64,000 bases of DNA from Pseudodesulfovibrio sp. Its GTDB lineage: Bacteria > Desulfobacterota > Desulfovibrionia > Desulfovibrionales > Desulfovibrionaceae. The notes beneath the pieces are model-generated. The model did no database searches and was not told the DNA's origin. It worked only from the letters and a program-made list of their open reading frames with translations. Positions 53,751-61,158 of the stretch are shown piece by piece (position 1 is the stretch's first letter; each line of letters opens with the position of its first letter). A program made the translations under genes and the position numbers. Location: contig JADGEX010000001.1 of assembly GCA_016744135.1 (NCBI GenBank), positions 2,491,029-2,555,028 on the forward strand. The letters are read 5' to 3'.

Positions 53751-54422
53751 TTAATGTTCTGCGCGTATCGCATTGATCGGTTCCATACGTGCCGCCAGCA
53801 GGGCTGGATACAGGACACCAAGCAGGCTCAGGATACAACCGGCCAAAGTGGCAATGCCTACCGAACCGAGCATGGAAAGGATGGAAAGGTCGTGAATTGC
53901 CGTGAATCCGAAACGAATACTGTTTGTCAGGAGAGAGACAATGCCTCCGAGAAGTGCGCCGACACTTGCCCCGGCCAACCCTTGCATGGCTGCTTCGAGC
54001 AGAAAGATGCGCAGGATCATTGAATCCAGTGCGCCGAGACATTTCATGACACCAATTTCAGAAAAGCGCTCAGTGACGGACATGAGTTGGGCGTTAATAA
54101 TGCCTACAGTGCACACCAAGAGGGAAAGAATGACGATCCATCGTTCCTTGGCAGACATTGTGACCACACTCTGCACCGCATCCACATCGTATCCCGCCTG
54201 AAGCAATGCTCGGGCTGCGTGTTTTCCACCGTGTTCAAGCAGTCCTGCCGCTATATCTAAATTAACCAGCACGAAACTCAGGAATGAAACGGCAAGCACC
54301 AGACTTGAGACCGTGATCATGGAACGGAAGAACCGAACCTTCAGGCTCTTGAAACTGATCTCCACCGATTTGGAGAAGGGAAGCGAGATAAGGCGGTCAA
54401 CCTTTCCTGCGGGAATGTTCAT
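53751..54422 (-). CDS. Minimal FtsX-family permease
   Basis: 223 residues with four membrane segments (near 33-57, 93-115, 133-165 and 180-210) and the FtsX motif around MSVTERFSEIGVMKCLGALDSMI and PALLAARMEPINAIRAE. The loop between segments 1 and 2 is only about 40 residues, so the large periplasmic MacB domain is absent. It is the first gene of the ABC set and is followed after 8 nt by the ATPase. It probably pairs with the giant permease, which has the extracytoplasmic part. Confidence 0.9.
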   Translation of the reverse strand: MNIPAGKVDRLISLPFSKSVEISFKSLKVRFFRSMITVSSLVLAVSFLSFVLVNLDIAAGLLEHGGKHAARALLQAGYDVDAVQSVVTMSAKERWIVILSLLVCTVGIINAQLMSVTERFSEIGVMKCLGALDSMILRIFLLEAAMQGLAGASVGALLGGIVSLLTNSIRFGFTAIHDLSILSMLGSVGIATLAGCILSLLGVLYPALLAARMEPINAIRAEH

Positions 54423-54537
54423 GCGTATCCTTCGAATTCACTGATAAATATTCAATTCCTCCCATAGTAGGCCCAACCCGCATCCATGACAAGGATAAAT
54501 GGACCGCAAGGGGGTGATTTTACGGAAAAGACTGATT

Positions 54538-55311
54538 TTACGGGGTATCGAATCGGCGATGTTTCATGGTGGCGTTGTTTGTCACATGCGACAAGCAGGT
54601 GTCGAGAAAGTCCATGGCCGCCTGATTCATGCGTTGATGATGGAGCATGACCCCGACACGTCCTGTCTGGATGGCTTCCTCGAATTCTTTGGTAAGCGCG
54701 TCCCATCCTTGGGCTGGATCAGCTTCGTTTCGGGTGTGCAGGTCAACGTTGATGGGAATGTCCGGTAAGGTATCGGGAAGTGGAACTTTGCGTTGCTCTC
54801 CGGCAGAACGGGAGACGCAGGCGTAGCTGAGTTCGATCAGAGCCTCGCCTGTTTGTGCGTCGAATCGATTCCACGGTGGAGTGAATGCCGGGTAGAAGGA
54901 TTCCCCCATGATCGAGTTCAACCGGTCGTGTCCCCTTTTTAGGGCCTGTCTCTTTTCGGAGGTAGGACGCTGATCGCCGAATTCCGAGTTCTTGCCCGAG
55001 GTTTGGTGGCTGCGATGCTGCCAGCCGTGTTGATGCCAACAGAAGACCGGGCTGTCTTCGGCCCAATGTATGAGGATATCCCAACGGGCCTGCGTGAGCC
55101 ATGCCGGAGTGACAGCCATGTGCAGGGGAATGTCATACTTAATGAACAGGTCCATCATTTGATGGCAGTTGTTACTGGGAACGGCTACGTCATCGGCACG
55201 AAAGAATATTTCCGTTCCGGCCGGGGCTGTGTCGAGCAAATGGCCTATTCTTTGTATTCCGTCCGTAGACGGGGAGAGCCATAGCGATGAAATATGTGTT
55301 TTGACGATCAT
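54538..55311 (-). CDS. Polysaccharide deacetylase-like protein
   Basis: 257 residues with a NodB-type fold: FFRADDVAVP (metal-binding Asp pair), FCWHQHGWQHRSH (metal-binding His pair), and FTPPWNRFDAQT (active-site Pro-Trp-Arg segment). It lacks a signal peptide, so it would act in the cytoplasm unless exported with help. The substrate (a sugar N-acetyl group or a related amide) is unknown. It starts 6 nt after the phosphatase gene and ends 115 nt before the ABC operon, so it is probably in one transcript with the phosphatase. Confidence 0.83.
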   Translation of the reverse strand: MIVKTHISSLWLSPSTDGIQRIGHLLDTAPAGTEIFFRADDVAVPSNNCHQMMDLFIKYDIPLHMAVTPAWLTQARWDILIHWAEDSPVFCWHQHGWQHRSHQTSGKNSEFGDQRPTSEKRQALKRGHDRLNSIMGESFYPAFTPPWNRFDAQTGEALIELSYACVSRSAGEQRKVPLPDTLPDIPINVDLHTRNEADPAQGWDALTKEFEEAIQTGRVGVMLHHQRMNQAAMDFLDTCLSHVTNNATMKHRRFDTP

Positions 55312-55317
55312 GAGGGA

Positions 55318-56796
55318 TCAGGACTCCACGCCTTTGATGACCACCAGTGTGAGGTCGTCCTCGCGAAAGTCCGACCCGGAGAATTCAAGTACTGCGTCAC
55401 AGAGTTCTTTCATGATGGTTTGTGCGTCTTTGTCATTGTTTTTTCGAATAATTTCACGGATGCGGTCGCCGCCGAACATTTCTCCGGCGGGGCTGTGCGC
55501 TTCCCATATGCCGTCAGTACAGATGAAAATGATTTCACCTGGATCAGGCAAATCCATGGTTTTTTCGTGGAACTTCCATTCCGATTCGACTCCCAGAGGG
55601 ATGTCTGCGCCTCTCAGTTCCGTGAACGTGTCGGTTGCCGGGGCATAAACCAAGGGTTGTTGATGACCTGCGTTGACCCACGTTGCTGTTTGTAATGTCG
55701 GGTCCATGACCATGAAAAAGAGGGTCATGAATCGGCCTGTTTCGCCGATGTCATGCGTCAGATGTTTGTTGGCCCGGGCGATGTTTTCCGTGGCTGATCC
55801 CGGCGTTGCTGCATTCTGTCGGATCACGGCCCGTCCTGCTGTCATGAGCAGGGCTGCGCCGATACCATGACCGGATACGTCGCCCACGGCAACAGCCAAC
55901 TGTCCGCATGAATCCAGATCGCATTGGATGAAATCGTAAAAATCACCGCCGGTTTCGTCCGAGAAAAGACTGACACCCGCGATATCCAGTCCCGGAAAAT
56001 CGGGTTGCTCGGACGGCAGGAAATGTTGCTGGACCTCCTTGGCGATGAGGAGCCCTTCGCGCATACGGACACCTTCACGCAGTGCACCGATCATGGTGTT
56101 TGTATGTCCGGCGATAACGCCGAGTTCATCCGAAGTGGTCACGGGGACGCGGCGGGTCAGATCGCCTTGTGCTATGTTTTCAAGGACCATGGTTTCTGTG
56201 TTGAATAGGAGCCGAAGATTTTTGGTATAGGAAAAAATCAGGTTGACCACCATGATGAGCAGAAAAGCCATGATGAAGATGATTTCAAGCAGGACCGAGC
56301 GGTTCAGGAAGCCCACGGCCGACATGGTCAGTTCCTGATTCGCCAGCCATTGTACATCACGGATGATGACCAACAAAAGAATGGAAGTAATCAGACAGAT
56401 GGTCAGGGTGGCTACAAAGGAAAATTTGCGTGTCATGGGTGTCAGTTTGCGCGGCGGATCGTATTCGGCCTGCCCTGTTAGGGCTGTGTTGATAACCGTA
56501 CGTTCTCGCTCAAGGCCGAGGTCCAGTCCGGCAAAAAAGCCGATGGTGAAAATGCCTAGAGCCAGTTTAAGTCCACTTTGTAGGATCGGAAAGCTGTAGC
56601 CGAATTGTAGGATAAGGGCGGCCATCAATCCCGCGCCAAGAAACAGGAGCAAGTCCATCCGAAATTGTAGAAAGGCCTGCCGGATTTGTGGGGCGGTTTC
56701 GACCAGTTTTTTTTGGATGAATTCGCGGACAAGATAGGCTGTTGCCATGGGGACAAGAATGACCAAACCAAGCTCCCAGACCGGGAGCCGTATCAT
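55318..56796 (-). CDS. Membrane-bound SpoIIE/RsbU-type phosphatase with HAMP
   Basis: 492 residues. An N-terminal region with about five to six membrane segments (to about 200) leads to a HAMP-like linker (NLRLLFNTETMVLENIAQGDLTRRVP), and a PP2C-type SpoIIE domain (about 255-490): KEVQQHFLP, DETGGDFYDF, VAVGDVSGHGIGAALLM, TLFFMVMD, TDGIWEAH and FREDDLTLVV, with the metal-binding aspartates kept. It should dephosphorylate an anti-anti-sigma or similar protein on a signal. No STAS partner is adjacent; a candidate STAS-like protein is at 27208. It is followed by the deacetylase-like gene after 6 nt. Confidence 0.92.
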   Translation of the reverse strand: MIRLPVWELGLVILVPMATAYLVREFIQKKLVETAPQIRQAFLQFRMDLLLFLGAGLMAALILQFGYSFPILQSGLKLALGIFTIGFFAGLDLGLERERTVINTALTGQAEYDPPRKLTPMTRKFSFVATLTICLITSILLLVIIRDVQWLANQELTMSAVGFLNRSVLLEIIFIMAFLLIMVVNLIFSYTKNLRLLFNTETMVLENIAQGDLTRRVPVTTSDELGVIAGHTNTMIGALREGVRMREGLLIAKEVQQHFLPSEQPDFPGLDIAGVSLFSDETGGDFYDFIQCDLDSCGQLAVAVGDVSGHGIGAALLMTAGRAVIRQNAATPGSATENIARANKHLTHDIGETGRFMTLFFMVMDPTLQTATWVNAGHQQPLVYAPATDTFTELRGADIPLGVESEWKFHEKTMDLPDPGEIIFICTDGIWEAHSPAGEMFGGDRIREIIRKNNDKDAQTIMKELCDAVLEFSGSDFREDDLTLVVIKGVES

Positions 56797-56802
56797 GAAA
56801 GG

Positions 56803-56877
56803 TCAGACCCGGCCGCCGTATATGGCCCCGCCAAGCACGGCGAGCAGGTAATAGGCCAGAGGCCGGATGGCGGACAT
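56803..56877 (-). CDS. Possible 24-residue membrane peptide before the phosphatase gene
   Basis: A short open frame with AAGGGA before its ATG encodes MSAIRPLAYYLLAVLGG and ends with GGRV, a single hydrophobic helix. Its stop lies 6 nt before the phosphatase ATG, so it might be a leader or a small partner. At this length chance is a real alternative. Confidence 0.35.
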   Translation of the reverse strand: MSAIRPLAYYLLAVLGGAIYGGRV

Positions 56878-57014
56878 TGTCGTTCCCTTCTGCATTCGAA
56901 CCGATCCCTTTTTTGTCTTCTATACCTTTGCCAAGAGGCACGATCTTGTTTAATCATAGGTCAGTGTCCACCTCGTGGACAAGTCTTAATTCTGAAAAAG
57001 GCAGTGTCGAACCG

Positions 57015-57632
57015 ATGAAAAAAAAGTGTACGATTATTTTGGCGGCAATGGTTTGCTCCGTACTGTTCTTTGGAACAATGGCTTTGGCCGGAGATGATTT
57101 TCCTACATCCCTTGCGGGTTTTTCGTTGGGGGATGATGTCAAAAGTTATTCTGATTATTGTCATTTGGAGAAGGCTGTTCCTGGTTCGGATGCTCCGTTT
57201 TTGAGCGAAGCTATTATCAAGTCTGACGTTCTGCCCGGCGTTAGGGGTGGAAGTTTGATCTTTGGCAACTGTAACCACAAGAATGAACTTGTTGGTATCA
57301 AGTTGAAATTTCATGATCGTGGCAAAGGACTTTTTGACAAACTGTACAAACGGTATGAGAAGAAATTTGGTGAGCCTGACAATTACGTGGGTGATGCCTT
57401 CAAGAACGTCATAGCCTGGCAGTGGGTGTTCAAGAATGACAGCAAGGAAGAAGTTGCCTTAGTGCTCATGTGGAGTCGTAGCCAGCAGATGCGCCCCGGT
57501 GTTTCTATTAAGCTGACGCATAAAACTCGCGTGAAGCAAGAACTAGATTGTTATTTGGCGATGGATGAAGATAAAAAGATGAATGAAAAGAGAAGTCGGA
57601 TCAAGTCTCTGGATCAATATATTCCCCGCTAG
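57015..57632 (+). CDS. Exported protein of unknown function
   Basis: 205 residues with a signal peptide (KKKCTIILAAMVCSVLFFGTMALA, cleavage after ALA) and a mature part with DDFPTSLAGFSLGDDVKSYSDYC near its start, a helix with DRGKGLFDKLYKRYEKKFGEPDNY, and conserved-looking WQWVFKN. Three cysteines remain in the mature part (YCHLEK, GNCNHK and ELDCYL). I do not recognise the family. It is probably periplasmic. The next gene begins 2 nt after its stop, so they are coupled. The start was set at the ATG that opens the signal peptide. Confidence 0.75.
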   Translation: MKKKCTIILAAMVCSVLFFGTMALAGDDFPTSLAGFSLGDDVKSYSDYCHLEKAVPGSDAPFLSEAIIKSDVLPGVRGGSLIFGNCNHKNELVGIKLKFHDRGKGLFDKLYKRYEKKFGEPDNYVGDAFKNVIAWQWVFKNDSKEEVALVLMWSRSQQMRPGVSIKLTHKTRVKQELDCYLAMDEDKKMNEKRSRIKSLDQYIPR

Positions 57633-57634
57633 GC

Positions 57635-58552
57635 ATGGCTGAATATCTTTGGAATGGCCTTGGTGTTGTTGCACCTGACGCATGGGAACCTGCCGCTATC
57701 GAGCGGGATGGGTTGACTCTTGCCGAGGGTGGGCAGCCAGTATGCGAACTCAAGTGGAACCGCATTCGCGGTTCCTTTTCTTTTGAAAAGCATATCAAGA
57801 AGCTCACTAAGGGCCACAAAGGAGCGGCCATAAGCGGTGTTGCCGATGAAGAGACGCCTCCCGCTTGGAATGATGCCTTGAAAATATTGGCTGAATCCGG
57901 TCTTCGTTCCCGGAGTTTTATTTGGCAGGCTTCCGGTGTGCGTGGCATTGGTGCAACCTTGTATAATCCCGGTACCGGACTGGCCGCGCTGGTGCAGTTT
58001 TTTATTCGTGCCGAGTCCGATGAAGATCGGGCTGCTGATGTTTTGGCTTCGCTCCGTGATTATTCGAGTGGGAAAAGTCTGCCATGGACCATGTTTGGAG
58101 TGACCGCGCGAGTTCCGGCAGAGTTTATTCTCGATACATTTTCGTTTCAGCCAGGGCATTATCGTGTTCAATATTGGCGGCCTAAATCCGGTAAGATGTC
58201 AGAGCGTGTTCCGCCGGGGAAAGGGCCGGGAACCCAACTTACGTTTGAACGATTTGCGCCGGCTTCGGTTTTGCTGCGGCATACCGGTTTGGCCGAATGG
58301 ATCGCTGAGACCGTGAAGGAAACACCTGAAATCGAGGCTTTTGCAAGTCAGTCGTCGAGAGTTGCGTGGAACAGTGCCCTCAAGACATCGTTGCTTCGTA
58401 AGACATTACGGCGTGAAGTGTATTCTCAAGGGCGGGCTTGGACGACTGAAACAGGGAATGCCATCCTTTCTGTGTGTGCGTCGGGGACAGTCCCTGCACC
58501 TGAAATTTTGTTTGCCGATATTTGTGGGAGTTACGCACTTGTTCAAGAATAA
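57635..58552 (+). CDS. Protein of unknown function paired with PqqD-like protein
   Basis: 305 residues, no signal or membrane segment. It opens WNGLGVVAPDAWEPAAIERDGLTLA, and residues about 30-60 have GQPVCELKWNRIRGSFSFEKHIKKL. A middle part has WTMFGVTARVPAEFILDTFSFQPGHYRVQYWRP, and later ERFAPASVLLRHTGLAEWI. No catalytic motif is recognised. It starts 2 nt after the exported protein gene and overlaps the next, PqqD-like gene by 14 nt. The tight packing suggests that the three products serve one process. Confidence 0.75.
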   Translation: MAEYLWNGLGVVAPDAWEPAAIERDGLTLAEGGQPVCELKWNRIRGSFSFEKHIKKLTKGHKGAAISGVADEETPPAWNDALKILAESGLRSRSFIWQASGVRGIGATLYNPGTGLAALVQFFIRAESDEDRAADVLASLRDYSSGKSLPWTMFGVTARVPAEFILDTFSFQPGHYRVQYWRPKSGKMSERVPPGKGPGTQLTFERFAPASVLLRHTGLAEWIAETVKETPEIEAFASQSSRVAWNSALKTSLLRKTLRREVYSQGRAWTTETGNAILSVCASGTVPAPEILFADICGSYALVQE

Positions 58553-58916
58553 ATTGTCTGAACCTGTCATCTCGCGCGCCGAGGCCCTGAATATGGTTCC
58601 AGTGAAGAACAGGGCCGTGGAAGAGACTGCTTTGCCTGATGGTTTGGTGCGGCTGGCATATCCCTTGGCGATAAAACCGTGGTTTGGACGGTTGGCTGAA
58701 AAGGTCGGTATGTGGGACAAGAAACCCATGATCAAACAGGTTGAACTTGATGAATTGGGAACGTTTGTCTGGGAACGAATCGATGGCGAACGTTCTGTTC
58801 AACAAATTGCCGCAGAACTGGCATCGTTTTATGAAGTGCAGCCACGCGAGGCCGAGTTGAGTGTGACCGCGTTTATCAAAACGATTGGTCAACGAGGGAT
58901 TATTGGGTTGAAATAG
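58539..58916 (+). CDS. PqqD-family protein
   Basis: 125 residues. The C-terminal 75 residues fit the PqqD fold: KQVELDELGTFVWERIDGERSVQQIAAEL, then VQPREAELSVTAFIKTIGQRGII. PqqD-like domains bind leader or substrate peptides for radical SAM and other modifying enzymes. The first 50 residues (SRAEALNMVPVKNRAVEE...) form an extension. The start is a TTG at 58539 with GGGAG upstream; a GTG a few codons earlier is possible. It overlaps the upstream gene by 14 nt. No peptide-modifying enzyme is next to it, so its partner is not known. Confidence 0.8.
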   Translation: MFKNKLSEPVISRAEALNMVPVKNRAVEETALPDGLVRLAYPLAIKPWFGRLAEKVGMWDKKPMIKQVELDELGTFVWERIDGERSVQQIAAELASFYEVQPREAELSVTAFIKTIGQRGIIGLK

Positions 58917-58936
58917 TTTTTTTGGGTGGACGTCTC

Positions 58937-58959
58937 CCAATCAGCCTTTGGCTGATTGG
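58937..58959 (+). terminator. Stem-loop after the PqqD-like gene
   Basis: CCAATCAGCC-TTT-GGCTGATTGG, a perfect 10-bp stem 20 nt past the stop. A T-rich stretch follows after about 8 nt (CTCCTTTTTTA), so termination is likely but not classical. Confidence 0.7.
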
Positions 58960-58988
58960 TCATCTCCTTTTTTATAGAATGCGTTGCG

Positions 58989-59085
58989 TGCATCCGCAGT
59001 GAAAATGCAAACGGTATTATTGTAAAGGTTTCGCCTTTATGGCGACCTGCTTTTTTTGAGGCGAAAAAAAGGAGGCAAAAAACGC
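58989..59085 (+). repeat. Composite intergenic repeat, copy 2, first segment
   Basis: TGCATCCGCAGTGAAAATGC and following bases match the minus strand at 13847-13805 almost exactly, and AGGTTTCG...GAGGCGAAAAAAAGGAGG...AAAAACGCCT matches 26160-26222. The whole gap 58917-59825 (about 900 bp) contains no believable gene and is filled by this repeat, the nested palindrome at 59117, the second segment at 59369 and the hairpins after it. Confidence 0.8.
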
Positions 59086-59116
59086 CTTCTTCGTTGTGCG
59101 TCTGATAGCGGACCCA

Positions 59117-59203
59117 AGAGCCTGTACGCGGCTTCACTGCCCGACAGGATTGTCTGTGGCACAGACTCGGTCGGGCTACGTTTCGCCGCGCGGGACAGGC
59201 TCT
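59117..59203. repeat. Nested palindrome able to form one long multi-stem hairpin
   Basis: Four inverted repeats are nested: AGAGCCTGT/ACAGGCTCT (59117-59125 with 59195-59203), CGCGGC/GCCGCG (59127-59132 with 59185-59190), GCCCGAC/GTCGGGC (59139-59145 with 59170-59176), and GTCTGTG/CACAGAC (59152-59158 with 59160-59166). It lies between the two segments of repeat copy 2 and has no counterpart in copy 1. No open frame of note is inside. Confidence 0.75.
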
Positions 59204-59368
59204 AAGGCCCGTTATCAATTTCTCGTCGTTGTGAGGGATTTCTCGGTGTAGGTGTTTGTTTTTGATTTGGGTTTTCGATAAATGCATACATATTTTTTGG
59301 TGTTTTATGCCATCGTGATAAATATATTTCATCATAGGTGTTTACTTTTAATTCCAAACTCTTCGCTC

Positions 59369-59640
59369 ACCATAAAGGGCCTTGGGGTGTTTAACACCCC
59401 AACATCGCTCTCTCTCCGAAGACGAATTCTTTCCCGCTCAACCAGACGAAGACGGGAACCAGCCCTTGATTGGCGGTTTAGAAGCTGACCAATCGAAGGA
59501 GGCGGCTTTAGTCGGGGGATTAGACAATTTGTCTTAAACTGAAGGATAACGGGAGAGACAGGGCTTATATTTTTGACAGGGTGGAGCCGACTCGATTGGA
59601 TCAGATTCTTACCGCAGATCATGGGGGCGGCCAAGCTCGT
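59369..59640 (+). repeat. Composite intergenic repeat, copy 2, second segment
   Basis: This matches the minus strand at 13746-13530: ACCATAAAGGGCCTTG, a perfect palindrome on TTGGGGTGTT (59383-59403), AGACGAAGAC, AGCCCTTGAT, TAGAAGCTGACCAATCGAAG, GTGGAGCCGACTCGATTGGA and GGGCGGCCAA. About 50 extra bases at roughly 59503-59560 are not in copy 1. Confidence 0.8.
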
Positions 59641-59657
59641 AAAGCGCCTTTTCTTTC

Positions 59658-59691
59658 GTCTATTTCTTTTGGCGCAGCAAAAGAAATAGAC
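59658..59691. repeat. 14-bp perfect hairpin at the end of repeat copy 2
   Basis: GTCTATTTCTTTTG pairs with CAAAAGAAATAGAC around GCGCAG. Copy 1 has a different-sequence hairpin in the same relative place (13490-13515, CTTTTTGG/CCAAAAAG), so the structure is retained while the sequence differs. Confidence 0.75.
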
Positions 59692-59723
59692 TCCGCCGGA
59701 AGGGCGCGCTTTAGCGCAATCTT

Positions 59724-59754
59724 TAAAAAAATAAAACGCCGTCCTCAAGACGGC
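59724..59754 (-). terminator. Terminator of the 3D-domain gene
   Basis: GCCGTC-CTCAA-GACGGC; on the minus strand the stem is followed by GTTTTATTTTTTT. It lies about 70 nt past the stop of the 3D-domain gene. Confidence 0.8.
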
Positions 59755-59825
59755 ATCCTTATTTCTTTTCCCTCAATGGAGGCAGCCTCCATCCTTCTTC
59801 AGGCCCGCTGCTCGAAGCGCTCCCT

Positions 59826-60218
59826 CTACTTCCAGTAGATGGTCGCCGTCCGCTCTCCAAATTCCCGAGCTTTTTTTACATCGACCCCAAAATATAGATC
59901 AATCCGCCGTTTGAATCGTTTATTCATTTTGTCCAAAACAACATAAGGTCCGCCGAGTCCTTCAATATGTACTTCGGCCTGATTCCCCAAGCCCATGGGA
60001 ATAAGGTCGCGCGACACTGCCACACTTTTCATGCCGGGTTTGAGCTTGTTCGCCCATGCCGCAACAAATGGATTGCCGTCTGTCTGCCCCCGCGTCGAGT
60101 TGTATGCCGTCACCGTCACCTCCAGACTTTTCCAGAATACCGGATTAGGAATACTCAACCCTGCACTCACAAAGGTCATCAGCCCGACCACGGTCATGGA
60201 AAGAATAAAATATTTCAT
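59826..60218 (-). CDS. 3D-domain (MltA-like barrel) exported protein
   Basis: 130 residues: a signal or anchor helix (MKYFILSMTVVGLMTFVSAGL) followed by a 3D domain with VTVTAYNSTRGQTDGNP, KPGMKSVAVSRDLIPMGLGNQAEV, and PYVVLDKMNKRFKRRIDLYFGVDVKKAREFG. The conserved aspartates of the domain (SRD, LDKM, RIDLYFGVD) are visible. 3D domains occur in lytic transglycosylase and cell-wall proteins such as MltA and YabE/YocH, so a peptidoglycan role is likely. It stands alone with its terminator at 59724. Confidence 0.85.
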   Translation of the reverse strand: MKYFILSMTVVGLMTFVSAGLSIPNPVFWKSLEVTVTAYNSTRGQTDGNPFVAAWANKLKPGMKSVAVSRDLIPMGLGNQAEVHIEGLGGPYVVLDKMNKRFKRRIDLYFGVDVKKAREFGERTATIYWK

Positions 60219-60303
60219 AACTCAGTGCGTTACATGAGGAAATAAAGATCGGCAAGACAATGTCGTTAGCGTCATCCTGTTTGGTTGTTTTCTGATGAAT
60301 TGT

Positions 60304-61020
60304 TTATGATTCGGTGCAATATGCTGCGAATCGCTTCAGCACCGATGCTGATTCCGGTGTTTCAACCACCGCATCGCGAAGACTATTTGCATCCCCACCC
60401 TGATCCGTGATTTTCCCTCGCAATTGTTCAATATAATAGCAGATGGCCTCGGCATTGAATTCCGGGTGAAACTGTACTCCCCATGCGTGGTTGCCTACAC
60501 GGAAACATTGGTGTGGATCATGGTCGCTGGCAGCGAGCACAGTGGCGTTCGGTGGCAGGCTGAGTGCGGTTTGGGAATGGGTGACATGGCCCTTGAAAAA
60601 TGAGGGCAGACCGCCAATGAGTGGGTCGGCCATGCCGTTTTCGGTCAACGTGACATCGACGGTACCAATTTCCAATCCATTGGGATGAAATCCGGCCTCG
60701 CCGCCCAGAGCATGAGCCATCAGCTGATGGCCGAAACAAATGCCGAGCATGGGGAGTTCCGTATCAATGGCTTCGCGCAACCATTGGGTCGTAGCGGTTA
60801 TCCATGGTAGATCATCTGTGACCATGTCGTGGGAGCCGGTGATGACACACCCTGCAATGTTGGCCGGATCGGGCAATGATGCGCTCGTGCGGACGTCCAC
60901 ACAGAGGCAATCTTCAAGGGACAATCCCATGCCATTGGCTGTCCAGTGTTCGAAATCGTCGTGATCGTGGGTGAACTCTTCAAAAGTGCCGCCGGTTTTG
61001 ATGATCAGGATTTTTTTCAT
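60304..61020 (-). CDS. Class I glutamine amidotransferase (GMP synthase-like)
   Basis: 238 residues with a complete GATase triad: nucleophile Cys in MLGICFGHQLMAHALGG (near residue 95), and His-Pro-Glu in WGVQFHPEFNAEA. The N terminus is ILIIKTGGTFEEF and includes GCVITGSHDMV. It resembles stand-alone GMP-synthase-type amidotransferases (YfeJ-like), some of which hydrolyse gamma-glutamyl compounds. The partner synthetase domain is absent. The exact substrate is unknown. It is divergent from the M48 protease gene. Confidence 0.88.
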   Translation of the reverse strand: MKKILIIKTGGTFEEFTHDHDDFEHWTANGMGLSLEDCLCVDVRTSASLPDPANIAGCVITGSHDMVTDDLPWITATTQWLREAIDTELPMLGICFGHQLMAHALGGEAGFHPNGLEIGTVDVTLTENGMADPLIGGLPSFFKGHVTHSQTALSLPPNATVLAASDHDPHQCFRVGNHAWGVQFHPEFNAEAICYYIEQLRGKITDQGGDANSLRDAVVETPESASVLKRFAAYCTES

Positions 61021-61158
61021 GAAAGACCTGCGAAAGCGTTTTGGAGTGAATGAAAGATTGGATGATGGCGCAAGGTATCCAGACTGTCAACGGGCCGTGT
61101 GTAGACTTGAATTGTTACCCCGCTTTGCGGTATTGTATGGCAAGCACAGGAGAGTATA

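Noticed and set aside
58917-59825. Insertion sequence or small mobile element carrying its own transposase
   Set aside because: No open frame resembles a transposase, and no target-site duplication could be identified around the repeat copies.
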